This document shows positions 6,551 through 13,684 of a stretch of DNA of 18,227 bases, piece by piece (the stretch's first letter is position 1; each line of letters begins with the position of its first letter). The notes beneath the pieces are model-generated. The model ran no database searches. It was not told the DNA's origin and saw only the letters and a list, made by a program, of their open reading frames with translations. A program made the translations under genes and the position numbers. This DNA is from UBA6987 sp045616945 (GTDB lineage Bacteria; Bacillota; Clostridia; Lachnospirales; Lachnospiraceae), in contig JAZLHR010000110.1 of NCBI GenBank assembly GCA_045616945.1, positions 1 through 18,227 on the forward strand, in the 5' to 3' direction.

Positions 6551-8269
6551 ATGGACTATCGTGAAAGCTTCCGCAGCTGGCTGCAGGGAGATGTTTTCGA
6601 TACGGACACAAAAGAGGAATTGAAAACCATTGAAAATGACGATAAAGAGATCCGGGAGCGCTTCGGGCGCGATCTGGAGTTCGGCACCGCCGGTATGCGC
6701 GGCGTGATCGGTGCCGGGACCAACCGGATCAACCGGTATGTGGTCAGACGTGCGACACAGGGGCTGGCCAATTATATCCTGAAAAAAGGCCTGGGCGAAA
6801 AAGGCGTTGTCATTGCCTGTGATTCGCGGCGCATGTCTCCGGAATTTTCCGAAGAAGCGGCGCTTTGCCTGTGCGCCAACGGGATCCCCGCTTATATTTT
6901 CCCTTCGCTGCGGCCTACGCCGGTGCTTTCCTTTGCGGTCAGATATTTCGGAGCGGCTGCCGGCATCAATGTGACGGCCAGCCATAATCCGCCGGAATAT
7001 AACGGCTATAAGGTCTATTGGTCCGACGGGGCGCAGGTGACGCCTCCTCATGATGTGGGGATCATGGCTGAGGTCAATGCCATCACGGATTACGCGGCCC
7101 CGAAGACCATGGACAGGGCGGCTGCCGAAAAGGCAGGGCTGTTCCGCTGCCTCGGTCCGGAAGTGGACGATGCCTATATCGCGGCCGTGAAAAAAGAGAT
7201 CCGCCGTCCCGAGGTGATCGCCGCCGAAGGGAAAAATCTGAAGATCGTTTATTCCCCGCTGCACGGTACGGGCAATATCCCCGTGCGCCGGATATTGAAG
7301 GAACTGGGCTTTGCCAATGTATATGTGGTGCCGGAGCAGGAACTGCCGGACGGGGAATTCCCCACGGTCAATTACCCGAACCCGGAAGCGGCAGAAGCCT
7401 TTTCTCTGGGGCTGCAGCTGGCTGAAAAGGTCGGCGCGGACCTTGTGCTGGCGACCGACCCCGATGCGGACCGCCTGGGCGTCTATGCACGCTCCGCGGA
7501 CGGCAGCTATCATTCCATGACGGGAAATATGTCCGGCTGCCTGCTGGCGGATTATGAGATCGGAAGCATCCGCGATACGAAGGGACTGCCGGAGGGCGGC
7601 GAGCTCATCAGCACCATCGTCAGTTCCAATATGGCCGGCGCCGTAGCCAGAAAATACGGTGTGGCCTTCAAGGAGGTCCTGACCGGCTTCAAATATATCG
7701 GCGAAGAGATCCTGCGGATGGAAGAGAGCGGAAAGGGCAGCTACCTGTTCGGCTTCGAGGAAAGCTACGGCTGCCTGATCGGCACCTACGCCCGCGATAA
7801 GGACGCCGTGGCCGCGGTGGTGGCCCTGTGTGAGGCTGCCTGCTATTACAGGACGCGCGGCATGGATCTGAACGAAGCGCTGGAGGCGCTGTACCGGGAA
7901 CTGGGCTATTACCGCGATATGGTGATCTCCAAGAGCTTTTCCGGGCTGGAAGGTCTGGAAAAAATGGCGGAGATCATGGAAGAACTGCGCCGGAAGCCTT
8001 TTGCCTCTCTGGCCGGGCTCAAAGTATTGGCGCTGCGGGATTATAAGACCGGCTTCCGCAGGGATCTGGTGAGCGGAGAGTCGGCGCCTGTGGATCTGCC
8101 TGTTTCGAATGTGCTGTATTTTGAACTGGAAGGCGATGCCTGGTGCTGCGTACGTCCGTCCGGGACCGAACCCAAGATCAAGCTGTACTGCGGTGTCAGA
8201 GGCCGTACTGCTGCGGAAGCGGAAGCATTGGAAAATAAAATGAAAGAGGAATTGACAGAGCTGCTTTGA
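6551..8269 (+). CDS. Alpha-D-phosphohexomutase (phosphoglucomutase/phosphomannomutase)
   Basis: Cytosolic enzyme of 572 residues interconverting hexose 1- and 6-phosphates, the entry to UDP-glucose and other nucleotide sugars. All four active-site elements are present: TASHNP with the phospho-serine S144, the metal loop DPDADR (303-308), the sugar loop GFEESYG (401-407) and the phosphate loop RPSGTEPKIK (535-544). The length fits the Firmicute PgcA type. The reading frame is open to an earlier ATG at 6512, but that lies inside MATE 1; the ATG at 6551 has AAGGGGG eight bases upstream and gives the standard start, so it is chosen. It sits between MATE 1 and MATE 2 with gaps of 17 and 15 bp, apparently in one operon. 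Whether glucose or mannose is preferred cannot be read from the sequence. Confidence 0.95.
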   Translation: MDYRESFRSWLQGDVFDTDTKEELKTIENDDKEIRERFGRDLEFGTAGMRGVIGAGTNRINRYVVRRATQGLANYILKKGLGEKGVVIACDSRRMSPEFSEEAALCLCANGIPAYIFPSLRPTPVLSFAVRYFGAAAGINVTASHNPPEYNGYKVYWSDGAQVTPPHDVGIMAEVNAITDYAAPKTMDRAAAEKAGLFRCLGPEVDDAYIAAVKKEIRRPEVIAAEGKNLKIVYSPLHGTGNIPVRRILKELGFANVYVVPEQELPDGEFPTVNYPNPEAAEAFSLGLQLAEKVGADLVLATDPDADRLGVYARSADGSYHSMTGNMSGCLLADYEIGSIRDTKGLPEGGELISTIVSSNMAGAVARKYGVAFKEVLTGFKYIGEEILRMEESGKGSYLFGFEESYGCLIGTYARDKDAVAAVVALCEAACYYRTRGMDLNEALEALYRELGYYRDMVISKSFSGLEGLEKMAEIMEELRRKPFASLAGLKVLALRDYKTGFRRDLVSGESAPVDLPVSNVLYFELEGDAWCCVRPSGTEPKIKLYCGVRGRTAAEAEALENKMKEELTELL

Positions 8270-8284
8270 TCTGCCGGTGATGTC

Positions 8285-9688
8285 ATGGAAAGCGAAGAAA
8301 AAGTTGCGGAAATGCCTGCGGAGGCAGAAGACAGCAGGCCGGCGGACCCCTGGTGCGAAGGCCCTTTGCTGAAGAAAATCATCTTATACACGATACCGAT
8401 TATTCTTTCTTCTGTCCTGCAGCTGCTTTTTAATGCCGCGGACCTGGTCGTGGTCGGCCGGTTCCGGGGCAGTACATCTGTGGCGGGCGTGGGTTCGACC
8501 GGCTCGCTCACGGCTCTGATCGTGAATCTGTTTATCGGGCTTTCCACCGGCTGCGGCATTGCCGTGGCGCAGGCGATCGGTGCCCGAAAGGACCGGGAGG
8601 TCCATAAATATGTCCACAGCGGCCTGATGCTGGCAGTGGGCTGCGGCATCCTCCTGACGACGGTCGGTGTGACCTTTGCGCCTGCTTTGCTGCAGGCGAT
8701 GGGTTCCCCGGAGGATGTGCTTCCCAAAGCCACGCTGTATCTGCGGATCTATTTCTGCGGCATGACGGGAAATATGATCTACAATTTCGCCGCATCGATC
8801 CTGCGTGCGGCGGGAGATACCAAGCGGCCTCTGTATTATCTGACGATCGCCGGAGCTCTCAATTTTGTCCTGAATGTCGTATTTGTCGTCCTGTTCGGGA
8901 TGGATGTGGACGGTGTGGCGCTGGCGACGATCCTGACGCAGCTGCTTTCCGCCGCACTCACGGTACGCGCACTCATAAGGCGTACGGATGCCTGCCATTT
9001 CGATTTCCGCAGGCTCAAGTGGTATCCGGACGCGGTGAAGAAAATGACGCGGATCGGGCTTCCTTCCGGTTTGCAGGCTTCCATGTACAGTATCGCGAAC
9101 GTGGTGATCCAGTCCTCCGTCAATTCGCTCGGGACGGCTGCGGTGACCGGCTATGCGGCAGCTGCCAATCTGGACGGCTTTATTTACGGAATCTATTATT
9201 CGTTCTCCACATCTGCTGCCAATTTTGCCGGCCGCAATATCGGTGCCGGGAAATATAAGCGGCTGATGAACGTATTAAAATGCAGTGAGCTGGGCGGTAT
9301 CGCGGCTTCGCTGATCTGCGGCTTTGCAGCATATTTCTTCGGAGAAACGCTGCTCGGGATCTATATTACGGATTCTCCCGAAGCGATCACTTTCGGGATG
9401 ATCCGGCTTCTCTATGTGGCGCTGCCGTATTTTGTCTGCGCCTATAACGATGTGCTGATGGGCGTCCTTCGCGGGATGGGATATACACTGGTCGCCATGA
9501 TCGATTCGGTGCTCTGCATCTGTGTGTTCCGTCTGGCCTGGATCGCGATCCGTTTCCCCGAATTCCATACCATGGAGACGATCATCGTTTCCTATCCGCT
9601 TTCGTGGATACTCAACTCAATCGTCAATACCGCCGCATTTGTGATCCTGTACCGGCGGCTTTTGAAGAAAAAGGAAGCGGAAATCTGA
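8285..9688 (+). CDS. MATE family efflux transporter (MATE 2)
   Basis: Membrane protein of 467 residues, twelve predicted hydrophobic segments in two halves. An acidic cytosolic N-terminus is followed by DPWCEGPLLKKI and a TM1 with FNAADLVVVG, where D53 matches the conserved TM1 acidic residue. In the second half the usual GQNxGA motif is altered to GRNIGAG. It begins 15 bp after the phosphohexomutase stop with only a weak ribosome binding site (GGTGAT), so translational coupling is likely. It is very similar throughout to MATE 3, with long identical stretches such as GDTKRPLYYLTIAG and NVVIQSSVNSLGTAAVTG, and belongs to a different subgroup from MATE 1, 4 and 5. Probable role: cation-coupled export of an unknown compound. 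Confidence 0.92.
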   Translation: MESEEKVAEMPAEAEDSRPADPWCEGPLLKKIILYTIPIILSSVLQLLFNAADLVVVGRFRGSTSVAGVGSTGSLTALIVNLFIGLSTGCGIAVAQAIGARKDREVHKYVHSGLMLAVGCGILLTTVGVTFAPALLQAMGSPEDVLPKATLYLRIYFCGMTGNMIYNFAASILRAAGDTKRPLYYLTIAGALNFVLNVVFVVLFGMDVDGVALATILTQLLSAALTVRALIRRTDACHFDFRRLKWYPDAVKKMTRIGLPSGLQASMYSIANVVIQSSVNSLGTAAVTGYAAAANLDGFIYGIYYSFSTSAANFAGRNIGAGKYKRLMNVLKCSELGGIAASLICGFAAYFFGETLLGIYITDSPEAITFGMIRLLYVALPYFVCAYNDVLMGVLRGMGYTLVAMIDSVLCICVFRLAWIAIRFPEFHTMETIIVSYPLSWILNSIVNTAAFVILYRRLLKKKEAEI

Positions 9689-9828
9689 TCCTGCAGCCGC
9701 TTTTCTGCAGGTTTCGCGCTCTGCGCGGCGCAGAAGCGTGCGGTCATACCGGATGCTGCCGGGCGGCGGCAGCCGGATGAATGATGAATAGGAGTGTGCA
9801 GGCCCTTGCCCGGCCTGTCTGTGATGTG
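9689..9828 (+). other. Spacer between the tandem MATE 2 and MATE 3 genes
   Basis: No gene is visible. Two inverted repeats occur: CTGCAG-ccgctttt-CTGCAG (9691-9710), with GTTT after it, and TCTGCGC-g-GCGCAGA (9720-9734). Neither has a convincing T-run, so they are at most weak terminators or RNA-stabilising hairpins. The last bases before MATE 3 resemble those before MATE 2 (TGATGT followed by ATGGA), suggesting the duplication included the start region. Confidence 0.4.
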
Positions 9829-11229
9829 ATGGATACAGAAGAAAAAGAAAGCAGCCTGACTGCTGCACAGGAAAAGCAGAAGATCGCCGCGGATCCCTGG
9901 TGCGAGGGACCTTTGATGAAGAAGATCATCGTATATGCGATCCCGATCATGCTTTCTTCGGTGCTGCAGCTGCTGTTCAATGCGGCGGACCTGGTCGTAG
10001 TCGGACGTTTTCGCGGCAGTACCTCCGTGGCAGGCGTCGGTTCCACCGGGGCACTGACTTCCCTGGTAGTCAACTTTTTCATCGGGATTTCAACCGGCTG
10101 CGGCATCGCCGTGGCACAGGCGATCGGTGCGAAAAAAGAGCGGGATGTCCACCGCTATGTCCACAGCGGCCTGCTGCTGGCGGTATTTCTCGGACTGTTC
10201 CTGACGGGCGTGGGTGTGGGCTTTACGCCTGCGATGCTGCGGGCTATGGGGTCCCCGGAGGATGTTCTTCCGAAGTCCATCCTGTATCTGCGGGTCTATT
10301 TCTGCGGTATGACGGGCAATATGGTCTATAATTTCGCGGCGTCCATTCTGCGCGCCGCCGGAGATACCAAGCGCCCGCTGTATTATCTGACGATCGCCGG
10401 TGTGCTCAATGCCCTCCTGAACGTGTTCTTTGTGGCAGTGCTCGGGATGGATGTGGACGGTGTCGCGCTGGCGACGATCCTGACGCAGCTGCTTTCCGCC
10501 GTACTCACGGTGCGGGCTCTTATGAAGCGTACGGATGCCTGTCATTTTGAGATCCGAAAGCTGCACTGGTATACGGATGCGGTGCTGACGATTACCCGTA
10601 TCGGTCTCCCTTCCGGCATCCAATCCTCGCTGTACAGTATTGCGAACGTGGTCATCCAGTCCTCCGTCAATTCCCTGGGGACGGCGGCCGTGACCGGCAA
10701 TGCGGCAGGGGCGAATCTGGAGGGATTCGTCTGGGCTGCGTATTATGCCTTCTCTACCACGGCTTCCAACTTTGCGGGCCGCAATATGGGCGCGGGAAAA
10801 TACAAGCGCCTGCTTCGCGTCCTGAAATGCTGCGAGCTGGGCGGCATGCTTACGGCGCTGATCTGCGGATCGCTTGTTTATGTTTTCAATGAGGCGCTGC
10901 TGGGGATCTATATCACGGACTCGGCGGAGGCCATCCAATTCGGCGTCATCCGTCTGTTCTACGTGTCTTTGATGTATTTCATCTGCGCCTATAACGATGT
11001 GGCCCTGGGCGTGATGCGCGGCATGGGCTATACCTTTGTTACCATGGTGATCACCGTTATCTGCGTATGTGTGTTCCGGCTGGTATGGATCGCGGTCCTT
11101 TTCCCCAGCCATCATACGCTGGATACGATCCTGGTATCTTATCCGATCTCCTGGATTTTGGCTTCCGTTGTCAATACCGTCGCCTTTGTGATGGTATACC
11201 GGCGGCTCCTGCAGAGAAGAACTGCCTGA
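9829..11229 (+). CDS. MATE family efflux transporter (MATE 3), tandem paralogue of MATE 2
   Basis: Membrane protein of 466 residues from the ATG at 9829. The frame is open to an ATG at 9781, but the later start is preferred: it gives MDTEEKESS, matching the MESEEKVAE start of MATE 2, the total lengths then agree within one residue, and the bases around both starts are alike. The body is a near copy of MATE 2: DPWCEGPLMKKI, TM1 FNAADLVVVG with D54, GDTKRPLYYLTIAG, and the altered GRNMGAG motif. Most differences are conservative changes in membrane helices, with some clustering around residues 115-135 and in the last third. It is intact, so both copies are presumably functional and may have diverged in specificity. 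It ends the operon ahead of the convergent pseudouridine synthase gene. Confidence 0.9.
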   Translation: MDTEEKESSLTAAQEKQKIAADPWCEGPLMKKIIVYAIPIMLSSVLQLLFNAADLVVVGRFRGSTSVAGVGSTGALTSLVVNFFIGISTGCGIAVAQAIGAKKERDVHRYVHSGLLLAVFLGLFLTGVGVGFTPAMLRAMGSPEDVLPKSILYLRVYFCGMTGNMVYNFAASILRAAGDTKRPLYYLTIAGVLNALLNVFFVAVLGMDVDGVALATILTQLLSAVLTVRALMKRTDACHFEIRKLHWYTDAVLTITRIGLPSGIQSSLYSIANVVIQSSVNSLGTAAVTGNAAGANLEGFVWAAYYAFSTTASNFAGRNMGAGKYKRLLRVLKCCELGGMLTALICGSLVYVFNEALLGIYITDSAEAIQFGVIRLFYVSLMYFICAYNDVALGVMRGMGYTFVTMVITVICVCVFRLVWIAVLFPSHHTLDTILVSYPISWILASVVNTVAFVMVYRRLLQRRTA

Positions 11230-11260
11230 TATACGTTTTTGTATCAGATATGAAAGAAAT

Positions 11261-11310
11261 GCCGCAGCGGCAAAAGACGGAAAGGTCATTCTGCAGCTGC
11301 GGCTGTTTTT
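11261..11310. terminator. Probable bidirectional terminator between MATE 3 and the pseudouridine synthase
   Basis: GCCGCAGC (11261-11268) pairs with GCTGCGGC (11296-11303) across a 27-nt loop, followed on the plus strand by TGTTTTT; on the minus strand the stem is followed by ATTTCTTTC. The loop is long, so efficiency is uncertain. A second small hairpin, CTGATA...GTATCAG, overlaps the MATE 3 stop at 11227-11245. Position between convergent genes supports a terminator role. Confidence 0.55.
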
Positions 11311-11340
11311 CTGTGTGCCTGTGTGCGGATCGCAGGACGT

Positions 11341-12048
11341 TTATTCTTTCAAAAGTGCTTCTTCTTCCGGCGTCAGGAAACGCCAGCCGCCGCGGGGCAG
11401 CGATTCGTCCAGACGGATGCCCGCGAAGGCGATGCGCTCCAGGCCGGTCACGCGGTTGCCCGCAGAGCCGAACAGACGCTTGATCTCATGATATTTCCCT
11501 TCCGTGAGGGTGATCTCACCGCTTTTTTCGCCCTGCATGACGATCCTGCAGGGGGCAGTGAGCAGACCGTCCTCCAGCATGACGCCGCCCTCCAGACGGA
11601 GACGGGTCTCTTCCGGGAGATCTTCCGCCAGCTCGAAGCGGTAGATCTTTTCCGCATGCCGGCGGGGTGAAAGCTTTCTGTGCGCCGCTTCGCCGTCATT
11701 GGTCAGGATCAGCAGGCCTAAAGTATCCTTATCCAGGCGGCCGCAGGGAAACAGTCCCTGCTTCTGCAGCGGAGGAGGCAGCAGCTCCGTCACGGTTTTT
11801 TCTTTCGGATCGCGGGTGGCACTGACTGCTCCGGCGGGTTTGTTGAGCATGATATAGGTAAAGCGGCGGTAGATCACCGGCTCGCCCCGGAAGCAGACAT
11901 TGGCCTTTTCCGGGTCTATATGGGCGCCCGGATCCCTCCGGGGGACCCCGTCTACCAGGGCGGCACCCAGGCGGATCGCCTTCACCGCCTCACTGCGGGA
12001 AGTGACGCCGCATTCCGATAAAAATCTGTCCAGACGCATCTGACTCAT
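11341..12048 (-). CDS. RsuA-type rRNA pseudouridine synthase
   Basis: Protein of 235 residues that isomerises a uridine of ribosomal RNA to pseudouridine in the cytosol. Residues about 4-48 form an S4 RNA-binding domain (MRLDRFLSECGVTSRSEA...). The catalytic domain has the family signature GRLDKDTLGLLILTNDG (103-119) with the catalytic aspartate D106, preceded by YIMLNKPAG and followed by the RsuA-like KYHEIKRLF near residue 185. Length and motifs fit the RsuA/RluB/RluE/RluF group; RsuA modifies U516 of 16S rRNA in E. coli, but the target here is not proven. The ATG follows AAGGAG. It is convergent with MATE 3 and divergent from MATE 4, with its own promoter, so there is no sign of a functional link to the transporters. 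Confidence 0.93.
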   Translation of the reverse strand: MSQMRLDRFLSECGVTSRSEAVKAIRLGAALVDGVPRRDPGAHIDPEKANVCFRGEPVIYRRFTYIMLNKPAGAVSATRDPKEKTVTELLPPPLQKQGLFPCGRLDKDTLGLLILTNDGEAAHRKLSPRRHAEKIYRFELAEDLPEETRLRLEGGVMLEDGLLTAPCRIVMQGEKSGEITLTEGKYHEIKRLFGSAGNRVTGLERIAFAGIRLDESLPRGGWRFLTPEEEALLKE

Positions 12049-12082
12049 GGTATATGCTCCTTACGGCAGAAAGCCTCCTTTC

Positions 12083-12111
12083 AGTATAATGAAACTATAT
12101 GGGATCCGCAA
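12083..12111 (-). promoter_or_regulatory. Promoter of the pseudouridine synthase gene
   Basis: On the minus strand TTGCGG (12106-12111) and TATACT (12083-12088) are 17 bp apart. A small inverted repeat TTTCA-n6-TGAAA (12079-12094) covers the -10 box and could be an operator. Its -35 box lies only 8 bp from the -35 box of the divergent MATE 4 promoter. Confidence 0.6.
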
Positions 12112-12119
12112 GCAAAAAA

Positions 12120-12150
12120 TTGATTCCACATAAGAAAAAAGTGGTATAAT
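12120..12150 (+). promoter_or_regulatory. Promoter of the MATE 4 - MATE 5 pair
   Basis: A perfect TATAAT stands at 12145-12150. The best -35 candidate is TTGATT at 12120-12125 with a long 19-bp spacer, as in promoters that need help from a regulator. CCAC (12126-12129) and GTGG (12141-12144) form a short inverted repeat between the boxes. Transcription should begin near 12157. Confidence 0.65.
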
Positions 12151-12157
12151 ACAGCCT

Positions 12158-12238
12158 ATGACCGCATCCGTCCGTGCTTTGGACAGCGGATACAGCCTGC
12201 CGGGCATCCCCCGGATTTTTTACGAAAGAAGGAACTAA
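12158..12238 (+). CDS. Possible 26-codon leader peptide ahead of MATE 4
   Basis: An ATG at 12158 opens a frame of 26 codons (MTASVRALDSGYSLPGIP...) that ends with TAA only two bases before the MATE 4 ATG. It would begin at or next to the predicted transcription start, so it would have to be translated leaderless, and it has no ribosome binding site. The terminator-like hairpin of the leader lies within it. The close fit between stop and downstream start favours a coupled leader peptide, but chance is a real alternative; I recognise no known peptide. Confidence 0.25.
   Translation: MTASVRALDSGYSLPGIPRIFYERRN
12200..12221 (+). terminator. Terminator-like hairpin in the MATE 4 leader (candidate attenuator)
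   Basis: CCGGG-catcc-CCCGG (12200-12214) is followed by A and six T residues, between the promoter and the MATE 4 start codon. Just upstream, ATCCG-TCC (12166-12173) can pair with GGA-cag-CGGAT, giving another structure in the same leader. A short terminator here would reduce expression unless prevented from forming, as in attenuation control of resistance genes. The stem is only 5 bp, so it may be weak. Confidence 0.5.
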
Positions 12239-12240
12239 AT

Positions 12241-13614
12241 ATGGAGAAAGCGAAGAAACAGTCGATCTTTGCAAGGCGAAAGGTAGATATGACAGATGGC
12301 CCGATCATGGGCAAACTGATTTCATTTGCCATACCTCTTTTTCTGAGCAGTTTATTCGGATTGTTGTATTCAGCCGCCGACACCTGGGTGCTCGGAAATT
12401 TCGTCGGTGATACCGCGTATGCCGCCGTCGGCGCTATCAATCCCATCAATAATCTGATCATCAATACGACGAACGGCTTCGCGACCGGTATCGGCATCGT
12501 GTTTGCACAGTGCTTCGGTGCGAAGGATGCTGAACAGCTGAAGAAGACCCGCTCAACGGCCGTATATCTGATCCTGTTTTTCGGTATTCTCTGCACGGTG
12601 GCCGGCGTTTGCTTTACGCCTGCGCTGCTGCGGATGACCGAGATCCCGGATGAGCTGTTTGAGGAAGCCAGAATCTATCTGACCATTATGTTTGCGGCCA
12701 GTGTGTCTCGTGTGATCAATCTGGTGGCGGCTGCCCTGCTGCGGGCAATCGGCGATACAGCGCGTTCCGTTACCATTTCCGTCGGCTGCAACACGCTGAA
12801 TGTCCCCCTCAATCTGCTGTTTGTGATCGTTTTCAAGATGGGAGTGGAGGGCGTCGCCTTTGCGACGGTCATCTGCTTCGTTGTGGAATCTGTATTATAT
12901 GCCCGGATCCTTCTCAGAGATGATTCGGCAGTGCGCATCGACCTGCGGGAAGTCAAATTCTACGGCGAAAATGTCTGGAAGGTCGTGAAGGTGGCTGTAC
13001 CGGTTGCGCTTCAGCTGGCCCTGACTTCGGTTTCGAATCTGTTTTTCCAGCGTTATACCAACGTATTCGGACCGCTGGTGCTTGGCGGCTATACGACGTT
13101 TGTGAAGATAGAAGCCCTGAACAATTATGTCATGGGGGCCTTTTCCCTGTCCATTTCCAACTTCGTGGGGCAGAATATCGGTGCGAAAAAAGTCAAGAGA
13201 GCCAAAAGAGGCATTTGGGTCGGGCTGGCGCTCAGCGGCGGCTTTGCCCTGTTTTCGACGGTGGTTTGTATGGTCGGTGCGCCGTATATCGGACGCTTCT
13301 TCAACAAGAATGAGGAAATCCTGTATTATGCCTGCTATCTGACCAGACTGGTGATGCCCTTCTCGTTTTTCCACAGTATCATGCACGGCCTTACGGGCGC
13401 ACTGCGCGGTGCCGGCAACAGCCAGGCGGCTATGCTGATCTCTTTGATCAGCTTTGTGGGGATCCGGCAGCTGTATCTGTATATCGTGACGACATATTTT
13501 GCCTATACGGTCGAGACCGTATATATGGGGTACGCCGTCTCCTGGGGAATGGGGGCTCTCATTTTTGTGGTTTATTTCCTGCTGACAAAGCTGGACAAGC
13601 GGCGGTTGGTATAA
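12241..13614 (+). CDS. MATE family efflux transporter (MATE 4)
   Basis: Membrane protein of 457 residues with about twelve hydrophobic segments. It starts with a basic stretch and the typical MATE entry VDMTDGPIMGKLISFAIPLF, then TM1 YSAADTWVLGNF with D47 as the conserved acidic residue. The second half has GQNIGAKKVKRAKRG and ALRGAGNSQ. It ends with LDKRRLV, like MATE 5. The ATG is preceded by AAGGAA. It has its own promoter and a structured leader, so its expression may be regulated separately from MATE 1-3. MATE 5 follows after 70 bp without an obvious promoter, and the two are tandem paralogues. Exported compound unknown; export of cationic or amphipathic drugs is the usual role of the family. 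Confidence 0.92.
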   Translation: MEKAKKQSIFARRKVDMTDGPIMGKLISFAIPLFLSSLFGLLYSAADTWVLGNFVGDTAYAAVGAINPINNLIINTTNGFATGIGIVFAQCFGAKDAEQLKKTRSTAVYLILFFGILCTVAGVCFTPALLRMTEIPDELFEEARIYLTIMFAASVSRVINLVAAALLRAIGDTARSVTISVGCNTLNVPLNLLFVIVFKMGVEGVAFATVICFVVESVLYARILLRDDSAVRIDLREVKFYGENVWKVVKVAVPVALQLALTSVSNLFFQRYTNVFGPLVLGGYTTFVKIEALNNYVMGAFSLSISNFVGQNIGAKKVKRAKRGIWVGLALSGGFALFSTVVCMVGAPYIGRFFNKNEEILYYACYLTRLVMPFSFFHSIMHGLTGALRGAGNSQAAMLISLISFVGIRQLYLYIVTTYFAYTVETVYMGYAVSWGMGALIFVVYFLLTKLDKRRLV

Positions 13615-13684
13615 CAGAGCGCCTGCCGCAGCGGACGGTACGGTCCCGGCCGGTATGCGTCTGCCTGTGCCATAAGGAGAAAAA

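Noticed and set aside
9781..9828. Earlier ATG for MATE 3
   Set aside because: The sixteen extra residues have no counterpart in MATE 2, while the ATG at 9829 matches it in sequence and length.
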